Of a stretch of DNA of 15,111 bases, positions 1 through 7,751 are shown piece by piece. Location of the stretch: positions 1 through 15,111 of the forward strand of contig JAGAPI010000121.1 of NCBI GenBank assembly GCA_017623335.1, given 5' to 3'. Positions within the stretch are counted from its first letter, which is position 1, and each line of letters begins with the position of its first letter. The notes under the pieces are model-generated. The model did no database searches, was not told the origin of the DNA, and saw only the letters and a program-made list of their open reading frames with translations. This DNA is from Prevotella sp. Its GTDB lineage: Bacteria; Bacteroidota; Bacteroidia; Bacteroidales; Bacteroidaceae. Both the position numbers and the translations under genes were made by a program.

Positions 1-2918
1 ATCCGAAGCCTTTTATCTCGCCATTAATGCCTATCGTGCCATTATACTTTGGCTGATTGTCTCCGCACACCACCTGGTCGGCAATGTCATAGTCGTAGGT
101 CACGGTGCCGTCTTTCTTTACAAATATCTCCTTTCCGTTCTGCGGGTCTATGCCGAGCGACGGTACTGCCCAGATGGCATTCATCGAGCAGCCCTCATAG
201 TATTTCACCGACGGGGTGGTGAGCTTGTCGGCAATCATAGTCTTGTCCTGCTGCTCATTCCATGCACGAAGGCTGTTTGAGATTTTCTTCAGCGTGTTGG
301 TGTTTGCCGCCACGCTTGCAAAGGCGTTCACATAGTCACGCCCAGCCGAAAGTGCCCGCCAGTTAAGATAAGCCTCAAAACCTTTGTTCTCCACCTTGCC
401 AAGGTTGGCAACGTAGGTTGAAAATCCAGTGGTTGAAGGCACGGTGACATTAGTTATCATGCCGTCGGTGGTTGATATGTAATAGTCAAAGCGTGCGGTG
501 AGACGGTTGTCGAGCACGGTGAGGTCGAAACCGATGTTGGTGTCATATTTCTCCTGCCAGCGCAGGTCGTTGTTGGCAAGTTTCTTCACATACGAGCCTA
601 TCTGTCCGTTGTACGAGGCATTGGTGTAATAAGTAAAGGTAGCTTTGGCGTCGTATGAGCTGAAACCCTGGCTGCCGGTATATCCGAATGAGCCGCGCAG
701 TTTGAAACGGTCAACCCATTTCAGGCTTTTCATAAACTTCTCATTATGCACATTCCATCCTGCACCAATCGACCAGAACGACCCCCAGCGGTTGTCGCGG
801 CTGGTCTCAGAAGAGCCGGTAAGCCGGTAGTTGGTGTCGAACAGATAACGCTCGTCGTAGGAATAGTTGAGCGAGGCAAGTCCTCCCACGGTGCGGCTGA
901 TGCCCTCAGTGCCTGTAGGCGCACTGTTCTTGGCATACTGCACGGCATAGGTAATATCGTTCATCTGGTCGTTAGGGAATCCCACGGCTTTTACCCCAAC
1001 AGTGGAATAGTTGTTGTTGGTAAGGTTGAGCTGCCCGTTGAGAAACACGAGATGCTTGCCCATCTGCTTGCTCCAGTTCACACCAAGGTCGGCACTCACG
1101 TCTGTGTACTTTCCGTTTGACTTGTCGTAGCTTCCCTTACTGAACTCATCGGTGGCATTTACAAAGCTGGTGTGTCCCGACGGCAGGAACACATCACCTG
1201 TGGTGGTCTTGTGTACCAAACCGAAACGTGCCGTAACTCTCAGGCTCTCCAGTGCCTGCCACTCGGCATAGAAATTCTCGGTTATGGTGGTGTAGGTACT
1301 GTTGTCGATTATGTTTAGAGTGGTGTTATAGAGCGGGTTATAATACAAACCAATCTCACCGGCATTGTTGGCATATTGATATGCCTTCATCAGCTGCCCG
1401 TCGGCATCATACAGACGGCTGTAGGGATTCATCCTCACATAGTCGCTGAAAGTGCCGTAGGGAGAGTTGTTGCTCGAATTATAATCAATGGTGAGCTTGT
1501 TGCGGAACTGCAGCGACTTCCAGCGGTATGTCAGGTTCACCCCCCCCGCTGAACGTTGTACGGTCGCTTCCCTTGAGCACACCCGATATGCGGTTGTATG
1601 ACAGGTCCACTCCATAGAGCATCGCCTGGTCGCCGCCCTCTATATACACAGAATGCTTATGACCAAGACCCACACGTGTGGGCTGTGCCAGCCAGTCGGT
1701 CTTGGCACCGGCAACAATCTCGGCAAGCTTTGAGGAATATGTGTTGTCGAGCGCAAGCTGCTCCACAATATTGCCCGTCTTCGATGTAAACAGGCCTGCC
1801 CTGCGCTCCACCTCCAGCTTTTCTGACGGCGAGCACATGTCGTAGCTGCTCAGGTCGGGAGCTTCCAACGACAGACTGCCGGTATAGCTCACCCTGATGC
1901 GTCCCGACTCAGGACGGCGTGTCTCTATGACAATCACTCCATTGGCAGCCTTGGCTCCATAGATTGCCTTGGCTGTGGCGTCCTTAAGCAGTGTGACGCT
2001 CTGCACAAGGTTCATGTCAAGGTCCATTATCTTTGTCAGCTCGCTTTCAAAACCGTCGAGGATAAACAGCGGCTGGTTGGCACTTGAGGCATATTCTCCC
2101 TGCACGTCGGCTACAGTGGACGAGCCGCGCATCTGGAAATCGGGCAGTGCATTAGGGTTGCTTCCCGCACCGAGATTCTCTATCTGCAGGAATGACGGGT
2201 CAAGTGACTTGAGGCTCTGCAGTATGTTCTGATTGCCCACAGAGCGCAGGTCGTCGCCCTTCAATGTGCTCACAGCACCGGTGAAAGTGTTTGCCTTACG
2301 GGTGAAAACACCGTTGACCACCACCTCACTAATCACCTTGGCGTCGCTCTTCATCACAATGCGCATATCCTCGGCGGCTTTCACCGTGGCTGTCTCCATA
2401 CCTATATATGACACAACGACCTGTGCGCCGCGCGGCCACACATCGAAGCTGAATTTTCCGTTAATGTCGGTGGCAACGGCATGCTTGGTGCCCATGATTC
2501 GCACGGTGGCACCAATCACAGGCTCCCCGTCATCACCAATGACATGACCGGAAAAGCCACGCCTGGCTTTCTCGTAATCATTGAGCCGCTCACGCAGTGT
2601 TATGTTCACAAGATTACCCTCAATGGAATAGTCGAGCGGCTTGCCCGACAGCATCATCTGCAGCAGTCCTTCCACCTCGGTGTCCTTATAGTCACCGTCA
2701 ATCCTGTAGCCTTCCACGTCTTCGTAGGTGAACAGTATCTTCATGTTGCTCACCTTCTCCAGTCTCTTCAGTGCAGACTGCATGCTTTCGTTCTTAAACG
2801 ACATCGTCACTTTTGCGTTGCGCTGGGCACTCACACCGAGACACAGCACAAGCAGAATCAACAATGTGGGGATTCTGCTCCCCGCCACTTGCCTTAACAA
2901 GCATCTGATTTTTCTCAT
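1..2918 (-). pseudogene. SusC/RagA-type TonB-dependent transducer with STN domain, frameshifted and partial
   Basis: Outer-membrane receptor that would import a ligand, typically a glycan or oligosaccharide, using TonB energy and also signal inward. From the ATG at 2918 the protein shows a signal-peptide-like hydrophobic stretch (about residues 15-31), an STN domain (about 35-108), a carboxypeptidase-D regulatory-like domain (about 122-180, GHVIGDDGEPVIGATV) and a plug domain (about 205-335). Near residue 458 the frame is lost in a run of eight G, and the shifted frame stops at 1485. Reading seven G restores an open beta-barrel frame from 1539 to the left edge with no stop (for example SIGAGWNVHNEKF), so the gene is otherwise intact; its C-terminus lies outside the window. 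The STN domain and the divergent sigma/FecR pair mark it as a signalling receptor. The cause may be a real mutation, phase variation or a base-calling error. The family call is firm; the substrate is unknown. Confidence 0.9.
1540..1547 (-). other. G8 homopolymer at the frameshift in the SusC-like gene
   Basis: On the coding (minus) strand eight consecutive G follow the codons TTC AGC. With eight G the reading continues into a short nonsense tail (GEPDIPLEV) ending at 1485. With seven G it reads FSGGVNLTYRWKS, a normal TonB-receptor barrel sequence that stays open to the left edge. The tract is therefore the single site of the reading-frame break. Confidence 0.92.
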
Positions 2919-2960
2919 AAATTCTACTTTTTATTTTATGTTTCACTTTTCTTCTACATT

Positions 2961-2972
2961 GCCGACAACGGC
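2961..2972. other. Small hairpin in the leader of the SusC-like gene
   Basis: GCCG acaa CGGC forms a four-base-pair stem, five with the flanking T/A pair, about 43 nt upstream of the receptor start. It lies in the probable untranslated leader. No consensus -33/-7 promoter for the receptor is evident in 2919-3060, which would fit transcription by an ECF sigma factor, but this is inference. Confidence 0.3.
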
Positions 2973-3018
2973 ACATCTTCATCTAATAAAAACGGAAACA
3001 TGCTGCAAAAGGTTACGA

Positions 3019-3097
3019 TTTCTTAAGAAAAAGACATCTTTTTTAAAGAAAAAGGCATTTTTTCGAGCAAAAACATGCTAATTAAAAGAAAAAACAG
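3019..3097. promoter_or_regulatory. A-rich repeat boxes between the receptor and the sigma gene
   Basis: The 206-bp divergent gap holds a 12-bp perfect palindrome (TTTCTTAAGAAA, 3019-3030) that runs into two tandem copies of AAGAAAAAGxCATxTTTT starting at 3025 and 3046. That is a 21-bp period, about two helical turns, with 16 of the first 18 positions matching. A shorter third copy (AAGAAAAAACAG) starts at 3086, just upstream of the sigma -7 element. The position between divergent genes suggests binding sites for a shared regulator or for the ECF sigma factor itself. The function is inferred; the repeats are seen directly. Confidence 0.45.
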
Positions 3098-3105
3098 TAA
3101 TTTTG
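3098..3105 (+). promoter_or_regulatory. Probable -7 promoter element of the ECF sigma gene
   Basis: TAATTTTG matches the Bacteroidetes -7 consensus TAnnTTTG. No clear TTTG lies 19-21 bp upstream, so the -33 half is weak or missing. Transcription would start about 12-15 nt before the ATG at 3125, giving a very short leader. Confidence 0.5.
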
Positions 3106-3124
3106 CACTATATTTATCTTGCAA

Positions 3125-3625
3125 ATGCAGAACAAGGAGACTTTCGACAGAATTTTCCGGCAATATTACCGCCAGCTGTATGTCTTCGCCAACCGTATTG
3201 TGGCTGACGATGAAGAAAGTTGCGACCTTGTACACGACTGTTTTGAAGAGCTGTGGATTCACATCAACGACACCGACGAGCAGTCGGCAAGACAGTTCCT
3301 ATACACATGTCTGAGACGCAAATGTATAGACCACCTGCGCCACAAAGAGGCTGGACAACGTTATATCATGCTTACCGCCACCGTCACAAGCAAATGGGAT
3401 ACGGAAGCGGACATTGAGCAGATGGAACAGCGCGAGCAGCAGATAAAAGAGTGCATAGAGGCACTGAAACCGCCAACAAGGGAGATTTTCACACTATGCT
3501 ACGTGGAGCACAAGAAATATGCCGAGGCTGCCGAACTGCTGGGAGTAAGCGTCAGCACGATAAAGAAGCACATCGTAAGGGCACTGAAATATTTTCGCGA
3601 AAGACGGAAAAACTCTGAAACATAG
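3125..3625 (+). CDS. ECF-type RNA polymerase sigma factor (Bacteroidetes RpoE-like, FecI family)
   Basis: A 166-residue sigma-70 family factor of the extracytoplasmic-function group, which would redirect RNA polymerase to receptor-operon promoters when released by its anti-sigma factor. It has a sigma region 2 (about residues 8-73, IFRQYYRQLYVFANRIV through LRRKCIDHLRH) and a region 4 helix-turn-helix (about 108-160, KYAEAAELLGVSVSTIKKHI), and lacks regions 1 and 3, as usual for the group. I chose the ATG at 3125; an in-frame TTG at 3119 is less likely because it lies almost on the predicted transcription start. The FecR gene follows after 62 nt on the same strand, and the STN receptor is divergent. 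This arrangement matches known SusC/sigma/anti-sigma sets. Its exact regulon cannot be read from sequence. Confidence 0.93.
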   Translation: MQNKETFDRIFRQYYRQLYVFANRIVADDEESCDLVHDCFEELWIHINDTDEQSARQFLYTCLRRKCIDHLRHKEAGQRYIMLTATVTSKWDTEADIEQMEQREQQIKECIEALKPPTREIFTLCYVEHKKYAEAAELLGVSVSTIKKHIVRALKYFRERRKNSET

Positions 3626-3687
3626 CGTACCCTTTCAGGGAACATTTACGTTATAATAACTAAAGACAAGACAAAACTTAAAAAGAA

Positions 3688-4794
3688 ATGAGCGAACAAG
3701 CAACAGACATAATGGAGTCATGCGCCGAACTGACTGAAAAGCAAATGGATGACCTAAAAAACGATGAAACGCTGGCAGACGAATGTCGCGACATCTTCAT
3801 CGCAGCCGGCATTCTGGCGCAGGAGCCAACGGACACGGAACAGCAGCTGGAGCGCTTCCACAAGAGACATTTCATAAAGCGTATGCGCAAACTGGCATAT
3901 AGGGCGACAATTTCAATTGCCGCATCTGCGGCATGTATCGCCGCTCTCCTATTATATATATCGCGCGAGGAGGACAGCAAATCTCCGCTACTCGTTGAAG
4001 CCGACGCCGACATGCAACCAAGACTCACCGACAGCCAGGGCTCTGCCGTGCCACTGAAAATGTATGTCAACACCCAATCGCCGTCCGACCCGATAGTAAT
4101 TGCCGAGGAATACCGGGAAGCACTCGAGGCCTCAGGCATACCGGCAATCACCGACACAGTATCGCTGCTCATTCCCAAAGGACACTCATGCCGCGTGGAT
4201 CTTGCCGACGGCACAAAGGTGTTTCTGCATCCGGGCAGCCGTCTCAACTATCCGTCGGTGTTCGGCGGCAGCAGCCGCAACGTAAGACTGGAGGGCGAGG
4301 CGTATTTCGTTGTGGCAAAAGACGCAAAAAAACCGTTTATTGTATCCACAAGCCGCTCACAGACCACCGTCACGGGTACGGAATTCAACATCAAATCCTA
4401 CGGTGAGACAAAAGAATGTGTCACTCTCATCAACGGCAAAGTGCAGTTTATGAGCACCGGCAGACGGCAGGCTCCTGTTGACCTGCAGCCTGGACAGGAG
4501 GCATCAATCGGCAATTCCGGCATAACATCGGTATGCGAGGCAGACACCATGCAGTACACAGCATGGCGCGACGGCTATCATTACTACGACGAGGCCACCG
4601 TTGCCGACATCCTGCGCCAGATAGGCACATCATACAATGTGAGCATAGAATGCCACAACCGAAGCATCCTGTCTTATCACATGCACTACGTGGTGCGACG
4701 CGATATTCCACTGGCTGAGGCAATACGGCTGCTCAACAAAATGGGAAAACTGCACGCCAAACTGACCGATGATGGAAAAATAATCGTGAAATAA
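3688..4794 (+). CDS. FecR-family anti-sigma factor with C-terminal DUF4974 domain
   Basis: A 368-residue single-pass inner-membrane regulator expected to bind the upstream sigma factor in the cytoplasm and the receptor's STN domain in the periplasm, passing on ligand occupancy. The cytoplasmic N-terminus (1-72) is helical and charged. A membrane segment spans about 73-91 (ISIAASAACIAALLLY). The FecR domain covers about 155-255 (LIPKGHSCRVDLADGTKVFL, LEGEAYFVVAKDAKKPFIV, GTEFNIKSY), and a DUF4974-like domain about 297-366 (EATVADILRQIGTSYNV). Length and order are normal for Bacteroidetes FecR proteins. The sigma gene ends 62 nt upstream, with a small CCCT-ttc-AGGG hairpin at 3630-3640 in between, so the two are probably co-transcribed. 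The next gene is convergent. Confidence 0.94.
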   Translation: MSEQATDIMESCAELTEKQMDDLKNDETLADECRDIFIAAGILAQEPTDTEQQLERFHKRHFIKRMRKLAYRATISIAASAACIAALLLYISREEDSKSPLLVEADADMQPRLTDSQGSAVPLKMYVNTQSPSDPIVIAEEYREALEASGIPAITDTVSLLIPKGHSCRVDLADGTKVFLHPGSRLNYPSVFGGSSRNVRLEGEAYFVVAKDAKKPFIVSTSRSQTTVTGTEFNIKSYGETKECVTLINGKVQFMSTGRRQAPVDLQPGQEASIGNSGITSVCEADTMQYTAWRDGYHYYDEATVADILRQIGTSYNVSIECHNRSILSYHMHYVVRRDIPLAEAIRLLNKMGKLHAKLTDDGKIIVK

Positions 4795-4816
4795 CATTTC
4801 TGCATAAAACATTCAT

Positions 4817-4834
4817 GCACTGTTGCAACAGTGC
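4817..4834. other. 18-bp perfect palindrome after fecR, possible terminator
   Basis: GCACTGTTGCAACAGTGC reads the same on both strands and can fold into a 7-bp stem with a TGCA loop, 23 nt after the FecR stop codon. No U-run follows on the plus strand, so it is not a classical intrinsic terminator. It may be a protein-binding operator or part of a bidirectional end between convergent genes. Confidence 0.35.
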
Positions 4835-4882
4835 CAAGCCGTCACTGCGGAAACTGATTTCGGAATCACCGTTTGGCGGTCG

Positions 4883-4966
4883 TAAATCGTTGATTCGTGA
4901 TTCTAAATCGTTGATTGGCGAGTCTAAACGTATCGTTTGCGGATCTATTCTCAACGTTTAGAAAAA
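4883..4966. repeat. 21-bp tandem repeat array
   Basis: Units start at 4883, 4904 and 4925, each exactly 21 bp, with a degenerate fourth unit at 4946-4966. The first two share TAAATCGTTGATT and differ mainly in their last eight bases; the third has diverged (TAAACGTATCGTTT). The preceding 21 bp (4862-4882) show only faint similarity. The array lies between convergent genes. A 21-bp period keeps the reading phase and equals about two DNA turns. No protein is credible here; open frames crossing it lack a start context. Confidence 0.7.
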
Positions 4967-4978
4967 AATATCGCATAC

Positions 4979-5220
4979 AACCATACACCCATACACCTTT
5001 TACACATAATAGGCTCACGTTTAAGATATTAACCGGTGTATGGTTGAACCTCAACCATACACCAACCATACACACCATACACCCTTGGCAGTAAGCGTTG
5101 CTACATTTGCGTATCGGTGTATGGTGTGTATGGTTGGTGAATGGTTAAAGAAAAGCATACACCCAGTTTATTCACTGTATTTCAGCGATTTAACTCCAAA
5201 GGATGTATGGATGTATGGTT
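4979..5220. repeat. Nested inverted-repeat complex built on CCATACACC
   Basis: Three inverted pairs are stacked in 242 bp. The outer pair is 4979-4997 and 5202-5220 (17 of 19 matching). The inner pair is 5053-5083 and 5116-5146 (30 of 31 matching, of which 24 bp at 5060-5083/5116-5139 are perfect) around a 32-nt loop. A 13-bp perfect hairpin lies at 5035-5047/5051-5063 with an ACC loop. Because 5053-5063 is shared, the small hairpin and the large one exclude each other. A lone CATACACC half-site sits near 5156-5163. There is no coding signal. It resembles a dispersed intergenic palindromic element and could end transcription from both converging genes. Confidence 0.8.
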
Positions 5221-5255
5221 ATTTTGAATTTTCCTGTGAAAAAATTTGTTTTATG

Positions 5256-7463
5256 CTATTTCACTCCCATTTTTTCGTTGAAATGACTGACAATCTGGCG
5301 GTAAAGATGATTGCGCGTGTTACCGCCGTAGATGCTGTGGTTGCGGTTGGTGTATGTCACCATGCGGAAATCCTTGTCCGCCTGCACCAGTGCCTCAGCA
5401 TACTCCATGGTGTTGCGCAGATGCACATTGTCATCGGCTGTGCCGTGGCAGATAAGCAGCGCTCCGTTCAGGTTGGCGGCACGCGCGATGGCGTTCACAG
5501 TGTCATAGCCGTCGGGATTCTCCTTTGGAGTGCGCATGAAGCGCTCGGTGTATACGCTGTCGTAATAGCGCCACGACGTAGGGGGCGCCACCGCCACTCC
5601 GGCGGCAAACACGGGACGGCCCTCCGACATCGACATGAGCGTGTTCCAACCGCCGTAGCTCCAGCCCCAGATGCCTATGCGGCTCTTGTCCACATAGCTC
5701 TGTTTGCCCAGCCAAAGGGCAGCTTCCACCTGGTCGCGGCTCTCAAGCTCGCCCAAGCGCAGATAGGTGCACTTCTCAAACTCGGCTCCGCGTCCGCCTG
5801 TGCCACGGTTGTCCACACAAACGGAGATGTAGCCCAGCTCTGCAAGATACTGCTCAAAAGCAGCACCGGCACCAAACATACCTATGCCCCATGCGTTCTT
5901 GACCTGCTGCGAGCCGGGGCCGCCATACTGCCACATTATCACGGGATATTTCTTGCTTTCGCTGAATCCCTTTGGCAAAATCATTATTCCGTTGAGCGTC
6001 ACGCCCTCGCTGGTGGTCATGGTGAAAAGCTTGCGCGAGGCGGTCATGTCGGCGGCAGCCTTAGCCTTCAGCCCGGCATTGTCGATGAGCGTGGCGAGCG
6101 TCTTTCCCTTGGCATCGCAAAGAGTGTAGACCGGCGGCGTGTTGATGTCGCTCCAGTTGTTGATGAAATAACGGAAGTTTTTCGAGAACACAGCGCTGTT
6201 CCAGCCGTCGTTCTTCGAAAGACGGTCGATGCGTCCGTTGGCATGAGCCACACACACCTGGCGGTCGGCAGCTCCGTTCATGGTCGACGAGAAGAAGATG
6301 TCGCCTGTGGTCTCGTCGATGCCATACACCTCGTCGATTACGGTCTTTGCAGGACACACCTTGCGCTGCATGGTGCCGGCATAGGTGTAGAGATACAGAT
6401 GGTTGTAGCCGTCGCGGTCGCTCGGCACGAGTATGTGCCTGTCGGTGAACACGATGCTCTCCATTGCCTCTTCCTTTACGTACTTGTCGACCTGCTCCTC
6501 AATCAGCAGCTTTGCCACGGTGGACAGCGGGTTGACGAGATAGATGCGCAGGCAGTCCTGATGGCGGTTCATGGTGTAAACAGCCACGTCGGTGCCGTTG
6601 TTGGTGCTGATGATGCGCGGCATATAGCCGTCGGCATCCATAGGCACCTGCAGTTTGCGAGTCTGGTGGCTCTTTATATCGTAGCTCCATGCGCTCACGG
6701 TAGAGTTTGTCTCACCTGCCACGGGATACTTGTAAAGATATGCTCCGGGATAGTCGGCGTTGTCGGACAGCTCGGGCTTCAATCCCTTGTACATGGGTAT
6801 AGCAAACTGCCTGACCTTGCTCTCGTCGTACTTTATCCAGCAAATCTGGCGCGAGTCAGATGTGAACACCATGCTGGTGTTGGTGGAGAACTCCTCCTCG
6901 TACACCCAGTCGGGTATTCCGTTTATCAGCTCGTTCTGCCTGCCGTCCTTTGTCACCTGACTCTCGGCATTGTCGTAGAGCAGTTTTACAAGATAGATGT
7001 TGTTCTGGCGCACAAAGGCTATGTTGTTGCCGTCGGGCGAGAACACAGGTGTCTGCTGCGGACCGCCGTCGGAGAGAGCCACCATCTTGTTGTTTTTCAC
7101 ATTATATATATAATAGGTAGCGGTGAACGAGCGCCGGTAGATATATTTTGTCTCCGTCTGAATCAGAATGTTGGCACCGCCGGGACCAATTATATATCCA
7201 TCCACTTTTTTCACCTTTGGTCCGCGCGCCGTAGAGGCATCGAAAACCGTTGCCACCTTCTTGCCAGTGCGGAACGAATAGCGGTCGATGCGCTGTCCGT
7301 CGTCACTGATTTGCGCCCACGACTCACCGTCGGCCATCGGCGTCACCTGTGCCATGCCCTGAGCACGGTACTCGCCAGCAGCTACACCTTTCAGGTCGAT
7401 AGCCACGGCATTAACAGCCACCGTCATCACCATCAGGAATGCTAAACAAATTTTTCTTGTCAT
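5256..7463 (-). CDS. Dipeptidyl peptidase IV (S9B family prolyl peptidase)
   Basis: Exported serine peptidase that removes X-Pro or X-Ala dipeptides from peptide N-termini, aiding peptide use. It has 735 residues, close to the 723 of Porphyromonas gingivalis DPP-IV. A signal peptide covers about residues 1-21 (ICLAFLMVMTVAVNAVA). An eight-bladed propeller domain precedes a C-terminal alpha/beta hydrolase domain from about 480. The triad is visible: Ser602 in GWSYGG, Asp677 in HGTADDNVH and His709 in NRNHSIYGG. The DWVYEEEF motif supplies the paired glutamates (about 190-191) that bind the substrate amino terminus, separating DPP-IV from other S9 peptidases. It has its own promoter at 7512-7542 and converges on the FecR gene. 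The product call is firm; periplasmic versus surface location is not resolved. Confidence 0.95.
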   Translation of the reverse strand: MTRKICLAFLMVMTVAVNAVAIDLKGVAAGEYRAQGMAQVTPMADGESWAQISDDGQRIDRYSFRTGKKVATVFDASTARGPKVKKVDGYIIGPGGANILIQTETKYIYRRSFTATYYIYNVKNNKMVALSDGGPQQTPVFSPDGNNIAFVRQNNIYLVKLLYDNAESQVTKDGRQNELINGIPDWVYEEEFSTNTSMVFTSDSRQICWIKYDESKVRQFAIPMYKGLKPELSDNADYPGAYLYKYPVAGETNSTVSAWSYDIKSHQTRKLQVPMDADGYMPRIISTNNGTDVAVYTMNRHQDCLRIYLVNPLSTVAKLLIEEQVDKYVKEEAMESIVFTDRHILVPSDRDGYNHLYLYTYAGTMQRKVCPAKTVIDEVYGIDETTGDIFFSSTMNGAADRQVCVAHANGRIDRLSKNDGWNSAVFSKNFRYFINNWSDINTPPVYTLCDAKGKTLATLIDNAGLKAKAAADMTASRKLFTMTTSEGVTLNGIMILPKGFSESKKYPVIMWQYGGPGSQQVKNAWGIGMFGAGAAFEQYLAELGYISVCVDNRGTGGRGAEFEKCTYLRLGELESRDQVEAALWLGKQSYVDKSRIGIWGWSYGGWNTLMSMSEGRPVFAAGVAVAPPTSWRYYDSVYTERFMRTPKENPDGYDTVNAIARAANLNGALLICHGTADDNVHLRNTMEYAEALVQADKDFRMVTYTNRNHSIYGGNTRNHLYRQIVSHFNEKMGVK

Positions 7464-7511
7464 TTTCTTATTACGTATTTGTAGATTAAAAACATTTTAA
7501 ATTATTGGGTG

Positions 7512-7542
7512 CAAAATTACAAAAAAAGCCATATTTTCCAAA
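7512..7542 (-). promoter_or_regulatory. Promoter of the DPP-IV gene
   Basis: On the minus strand a -33 TTTG (7542-7539), a 19-bp spacer and a -7 TAATTTTG (7519-7512) match the Bacteroidetes housekeeping promoter well. Transcription would start near 7505, about 40 nt before the ATG at 7463. Confidence 0.75.
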
Positions 7543-7645
7543 ATATTTTCACAAAAAGAACGGTGCAAAGACTGCATAAAGCCTGTATTTTAATTATTTT
7601 TAGGTATGCCGGTACCTTTTGAATACTAAATTCTTTTCCATTTCC

Positions 7646-7677
7646 TTTGGAAGTGTGAAAAAAATGTTGTAATTTTG
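7646..7677 (+). promoter_or_regulatory. Promoter of typA and the downstream gene run
   Basis: TTTG (7646-7649), a 20-bp spacer and TAATTTTG (7670-7677) match the Bacteroidetes -33/-7 consensus. The expected start near 7684 leaves a leader of about 68 nt before typA. It is the only convincing promoter I see ahead of the typA to folA series. Confidence 0.78.
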
Positions 7678-7693
7678 CAACCGATTTGCGAAA

Positions 7694-7730
7694 TCTCCCT
7701 TTTGGGAGGTGGAATTTATGTATATACATA
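7694..7730 (+). other. Hairpin and palindrome in the typA leader
   Basis: Just after the predicted transcription start, CTCCC tttt GGGAG (7695-7708) forms a compact hairpin. A 14-bp perfect palindrome, TATGTATATACATA, follows at 7717-7730. The start codon comes 21 nt later, after AAGGTAAGAAG. The hairpin lacks a following U-run. It may tune mRNA stability or translation; this is inference. Confidence 0.4.
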
Positions 7731-7751
7731 TTTTATTTTTAAGGTAAGAAG

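Noticed and set aside
4866..5078. Small protein with a seven-residue repeat on the minus strand
   Set aside because: The repeat comes from the 21-bp DNA period and the frame starts inside the CCATACACC palindromes; there is no initiation context.
4981..5220. CRISPR array
   Set aside because: The CCATACACC copies occur in both orientations, at irregular spacing and without uniform spacers, and no cas gene is present.
4795..5255. Insertion sequence or transposase remnant
   Set aside because: No transposase-like reading frame is found in the repeat-rich gap; only non-coding repeats are visible, so a MITE-like element remains a hypothesis.
5040..7445. 801-codon open frame on the plus strand opposite the DPP-IV gene
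   Set aside because: It lacks domain-like composition (rich in V, H, A, R), while the minus strand encodes a full DPP-IV with its catalytic triad. It is a codon-bias shadow.
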